Shown: one piece after another, positions 61,100 through 64,000 of the stretch
How the letters are laid out: each line of letters begins with the position of its first letter
Numbering within the stretch: the stretch's first letter is position 1
Assembly: GCA_019925095.2 (NCBI GenBank)
Contig: CM034389.1
Location: forward strand, 17,223,435-17,287,434
DNA length: 64,000 nucleotides
Source of the DNA: Dendrolimus kikuchii
Taxonomy: Eukaryota > Arthropoda > Insecta > Lepidoptera > Lasiocampidae
Direction of reading: 5' to 3'
Program-made: the position numbers and the translations under genes
The notes under the pieces: model-generated
The model's input: the letters and a program-made list of their open reading frames with translations, nothing else
Database searches by the model: none
Told to the model about the DNA's origin: nothing

Positions 61100-61760
61100 A
61101 GATCCAACATATATATGAGAAAAACAGTTAGAGACTTTTAGGCCAAAGTAGTGTAATGAGTTGAGATATGGCTTAAAAAAGGTTTATTTTTTCTACTAGC
61201 TGATGTCAACGACTTCGTCCTCATAATTAGTTTTTTTAACTATTCATGGGAACTGTTTAATTTTTGTGATCAAAAGTATCCTATATGTTGACCAGGGATA
61301 TAAGCTACCACCATACAAAATTTCATTTAAATTGGTCCAGTTGTTTCGGAGAATAGCCCATACAAACAGAGAAACAAAAAATTTGAAAAAATCTAAATTC
61401 GTTCTATTTCACTTCTTACATCGCCCTGACTCGGTTTTTAGCATTTTTTTTCATTGTACAGAAAATTGTCCTCTACAGTTTTATTATATGTATAGATTTT
61501 GTAAAATTCAAAACATCAGCCCTAAATTCTATCTATATAAAAGGTCACAAATACAATAAGATATTGATTACCTTAATCAATTTATGTGAATGAATTTCAA
61601 CAATAAATAATATGAAAACTTACGACATGATTAATTAATTAAAAATAACTGAACCCACTACAATTATAAAAAATATCAACATAATAAAAAGGAATCTGAA
61701 AATCACTCTCATCTTTGTACAATCTGGGCCCAATGTATGAAAGTGTATATTAGAAGCTAA
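61100..61760 (+). repeat. Copy of the 48490-48840 repeat, split by an insertion
   Basis: The outer parts (GACTTTTAGGCCAAAGTAGT and AAAGGTCACAAATA to CCCAATGTATGAAAG) match 48490-48840 in order. The extra middle part is the element below. Confidence 0.65.
61196..61440 (-). mobile_element. Helitron-like element nested in the repeat
   Basis: Opens A-CTAG-CTGATGTCAACGACTTCG and carries AAGTATCCTATATGTTGACC and CATACAAAATTTCATTTAAA. It then gives TTGGTCCAGTTGTTTCGGAG, the inverse of the 'ACTACTGGACCGATTT' phrase seen in other Helitron-like elements here. The 5' end is not clear. Confidence 0.45.
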
Positions 61761-62027
61761 AAAATTTATTTCCCTAGAAATTAATTAAACCAAAGTATTT
61801 GTTCATCTATAATAATGATTTTTAATGAAGAAGGTGCAGCACAAAATTTAACAAAAACTTCATTCAGTATCTGCTAGATGTTGAGTAAAAACACTACAAA
61901 GTAATATACTTCAACTTTTGAAGTCCCTCTGATACTAATAAGGTAGTTTTAGATAAACTTATTAAAAATAGTATTTGTTTAATTAATTATATTTTAATTC
62001 TTTATTCATTGTTTTTGCTATTAACAG

Positions 62028-62175
62028 AGATGAACCTGAAAAACGCCATGTCTTCGCTGCTAGGGCAGAGGACAATGTGGTGCAGTGGGTTATAAGACTT
62101 AGAGAGTGCTCATATGAATATCTTAGAAATCGTCTGCACACACTTCAGTCCAAGATATATGCTATTACTGGAAAG
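62028..62175 (+). CDS. PLEKHJ1: PLEKHJ1 exon 3: end of PH domain
   Basis: Acceptor CTATTAACAG completes Ile. DEPEKRHVFAARAEDNVVQW, VIRLRECSYEYLRNRL and HTLQSKIYAITGK follow, donor GTAGGT, phase 0. The Trp of VQWV is the near-invariant residue of the PH C-terminal helix. Human: EQCQEWMEALRRASYEFMR. Confidence 0.94.
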
Positions 62176-62967
62176 GTAGGTTAATGAATTACAAATGTCT
62201 CACATTAGGATAGTTGGCAGTCACATTGAGACACTTTCTTTTTATTGTCATAGAAAATGCCGCAGCTTAGCAGAGTTTGCATGATCATAGCAAATTATGA
62301 TGTCAGATTCAAAGAATCAAATTGTGTATTAATTAGTGTTTAAGCAGTAATTTATATTATTTTTATTGTGATATTTTAAAAGTAAAACAATAGTATAATG
62401 ATAGTACGATATTTTAGAGTCCATTCTTTTATATACAAATAACTTTATAATTTATTATAATGTGTGTCATGTACTCTATTTGAAAATTCTTTGTTTTACT
62501 ATAAAATATAATTTATAGTACTGTGTACTTATAGTATAATGCTGAATTACTTATCACTTGGAAATTTGTGACTGTTATTCATAAGGTTTGTGTTTTTGTT
62601 TGCTGTTCCACGGCAAATAAATGCCAGGTTATATCAACAGATTTTTTATAATCATGTTTAGTATGTAATTATGATATATGATATATAAGTTTGTCTATGG
62701 GGTATTGTCTCTTGTCGATAATCCTATTATCTTAGCTATATTCCAGTAACTAGATTTATTCTAACAATGAAAATGAAGGATCTGTTTGATATTTCATAAT
62801 AAATGGTAAAAATGAATAGCAAGTTGCTACTTATATTATACCTAATCATAAATGAATGTTCTATCTGAAAATTTGTTTTGAATAGGCTTTGAAATGGTGC
62901 AACAGATTTCAATGAAAATCTAAATTCGGTGTACTATATAACTATAACAGTTTGTTTTCGTACACAG
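62176..62967 (+). other. PLEKHJ1 intron 3
   Basis: 792 bp of AT-rich intron; no element recognised. Confidence 0.7.
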
Positions 62968-63567
62968 GATCCTTTGCTACATGTGCCAAGGAATGAGGGT
63001 GCTTGTTTGTGGGCTCCTTCAGTGCCATTTTCAACAGCTCCAGCATGCACTGTCAACACCAGTTCATTCAGTTGCCATCTTCATACAAATGGTGCCTTCA
63101 CACTAGAAAGAAGCAAATCAGATGTTCAAGCTCACAGACATTTCCATGCAGAATATGTTAGTAAAACAACATTCTATACAGATGATAGTGAGACTACCAA
63201 AGAAGAAAGTGGACAAAATACAGTATTTTCATTGGAAAGAAGTAAAACATCGGCACTACTGCCAGGTAGTTTGAATCCTATTAACAGGACTATATTCGAT
63301 AATCGACCGCCATATTCCCGCGCTGCGCCTAGTCCGCCGGTTAGGAAGAAACTGTCACCAAATAGTAAGCGAGCAGATATCAGTAACGAAGTGAAAATAT
63401 TAGCAGAACATGGAAAGTTTTTAGGTACAACGGGTATACTATTAGACGAAATTCCAGTGCCTCCTAGAAGAAAAATATCACCAAAAAATTTTGAAACTAA
63501 TGATGTCCCAAAGACTACTAGCAATAACGATCAACATTCATCGAGTGACGATCTTATCACATTTTAA
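62968..63567 (+). CDS. PLEKHJ1: PLEKHJ1 exon 4: long C-terminal tail and stop
   Basis: Acceptor GTACACAG, opens DPLLHVPRNEG (human KDPLEQFG) and runs 199 codons to TAA. The tail is Ser/Thr/Pro-rich and probably disordered. It has a repeated FTLERSKSD / FSLERSKTS motif, two basic proline patches (SPPVRKKLSPN and VPPRRKISPK) that could bind SH3 domains or be phosphorylated, and ends SSSDDLITF. The tail nearly doubles the protein compared with vertebrates. Codon use matches the upstream exons. Confidence 0.9.
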   Translation, partial: DPLLHVPRNEGACLWAPSVPFSTAPACTVNTSSFSCHLHTNGAFTLERSKSDVQAHRHFHAEYVSKTTFYTDDSETTKEESGQNTVFSLERSKTSALLPGSLNPINRTIFDNRPPYSRAAPSPPVRKKLSPNSKRADISNEVKILAEHGKFLGTTGILLDEIPVPPRRKISPKNFETNDVPKTTSNNDQHSSSDDLITF

Positions 63568-64000
63568 TGGACTATGAAACTAGTACTTGATCCCACCTAC
63601 TAACATGTATAAACCTTGCCACAGTGCGTTACAAGTGTAAGTAAGATAATGAAGTCATTTTGTGTGTATTACATCATGTCAGACCTCTGTTATTTATATA
63701 AAATGTGATAAATATGGTAAGCATGTATTTTCTATTATTATTTAGTTTGCAGTTATAGATAGATAATATAACTAATTAAGCACTTTTACCCTCAATTGTT
63801 GCTTGGTGGAAATTGTGAAGAGCCTCAAAAAAGCGGCACATACCAAGTGAATCAGGAAACGATCATAGAAATACAGGCGATTGGTAAGCTTTCGGTACCT
63901 TATATACCGAGCTCGTCGAATCGGCATCGCTGCTGCACCGACAAATCACAAAGTGGCCTAACTACGCAATTAAAGAGTATGCAGTAATTGTAATTCATGC
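63568..64000 (+). other. PLEKHJ1 3' UTR and possible further exon
   Basis: After the stop no canonical AATAAA is seen to the window edge. A frame at 63796-63987 (QKSGTYQVNQETIIEIQAIG, ...SSSNRHRCCTDKSQS) is more protein-like and G/C-richer than its surroundings and has a possible donor GTAAGC at 63883. Its reverse strand is also partly open. Too weak to call a gene. Confidence 0.3.

Larger units (their letters stand above)
60759..62027 (+). other. PLEKHJ1 intron 2
   Basis: 1.27 kb. Contains the repeat at 61100-61760 with a Helitron-like element inside it. Confidence 0.85.
57185..63567 (+). other. PLEKHJ1: PLEKHJ1-type PH-domain protein gene (span)
   Basis: Four exons join with phases 1, 2 and 0 into 342 codons plus stop. 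Residues 1-150 follow vertebrate PLEKHJ1 (about 149 residues): NIRELAQLSDQPCVMEG, FKERWFRLINNYLFYF, SFSISFI, DEPEKRHVFAA, VQWVIRLRECSYEYLR and ITGKDPL. That is a single pleckstrin-homology domain, a fold that commonly binds phosphoinositides or proteins at membranes. A tail of about 190 residues follows, absent from the vertebrate protein as I know it. It lies in the same orientation as DOT1, 10 kb after its stop. Confidence 0.9.

Overview
This window is eukaryotic, arthropod and most probably lepidopteran (moth or butterfly). The DNA is AT-rich and introns run to about 18.7 kb. The repeat content is typical of Lepidoptera: short Helitron-like elements ending in a GC hairpin plus CTAG, mariner and DD37D (maT-type) transposons, RTE-like LINE tails and an R1-like LINE. 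The species call is an inference from these families and was not checked by search.

Two multi-exon protein genes lie on the + strand. The first, from about 8.2 to 47.1 kb, is the histone H3 lysine-79 methyltransferase DOT1 (vertebrate DOT1L, fly grappa). I can follow twelve exons with consistent splice phases from the catalytic domain to the stop codon at 47071-47073. The exon or exons carrying the start codon are not recognised and probably lie upstream of the window. The catalytic core is in the first four exons. A basic and serine-rich region, coiled coils, a His/Pro-rich region and conserved C-terminal motifs follow.

The second gene, 57.2 to 63.6 kb, is a complete four-exon gene for a PLEKHJ1-type PH-domain protein with a C-terminal tail about 190 residues longer than I know from vertebrates. 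DOT1L and PLEKHJ1 are also direct neighbours on human chromosome 19p13.3, so this looks like a very old gene pair. An orphan exon-like block with a stop (56758-56906) sits just upstream of PLEKHJ1.

The rest is intronic or intergenic DNA packed with transposable-element remains. These include three decayed copies of one mariner family (one carries a nested retroposon, one is fused head-to-head to a different mariner), a TA-flanked DD37D element, two solo LTRs of one family, five copies of a retroposon-like family with clear target-site duplications, a hAT-like MITE, a second MITE, several fold-backs, and a minisatellite that appears to have grown inside a Helitron-like element. I see no tRNA, rRNA, CRISPR or virus-like gene cluster. 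Simple noncoding stretches are described below so that gaps are accounted for.
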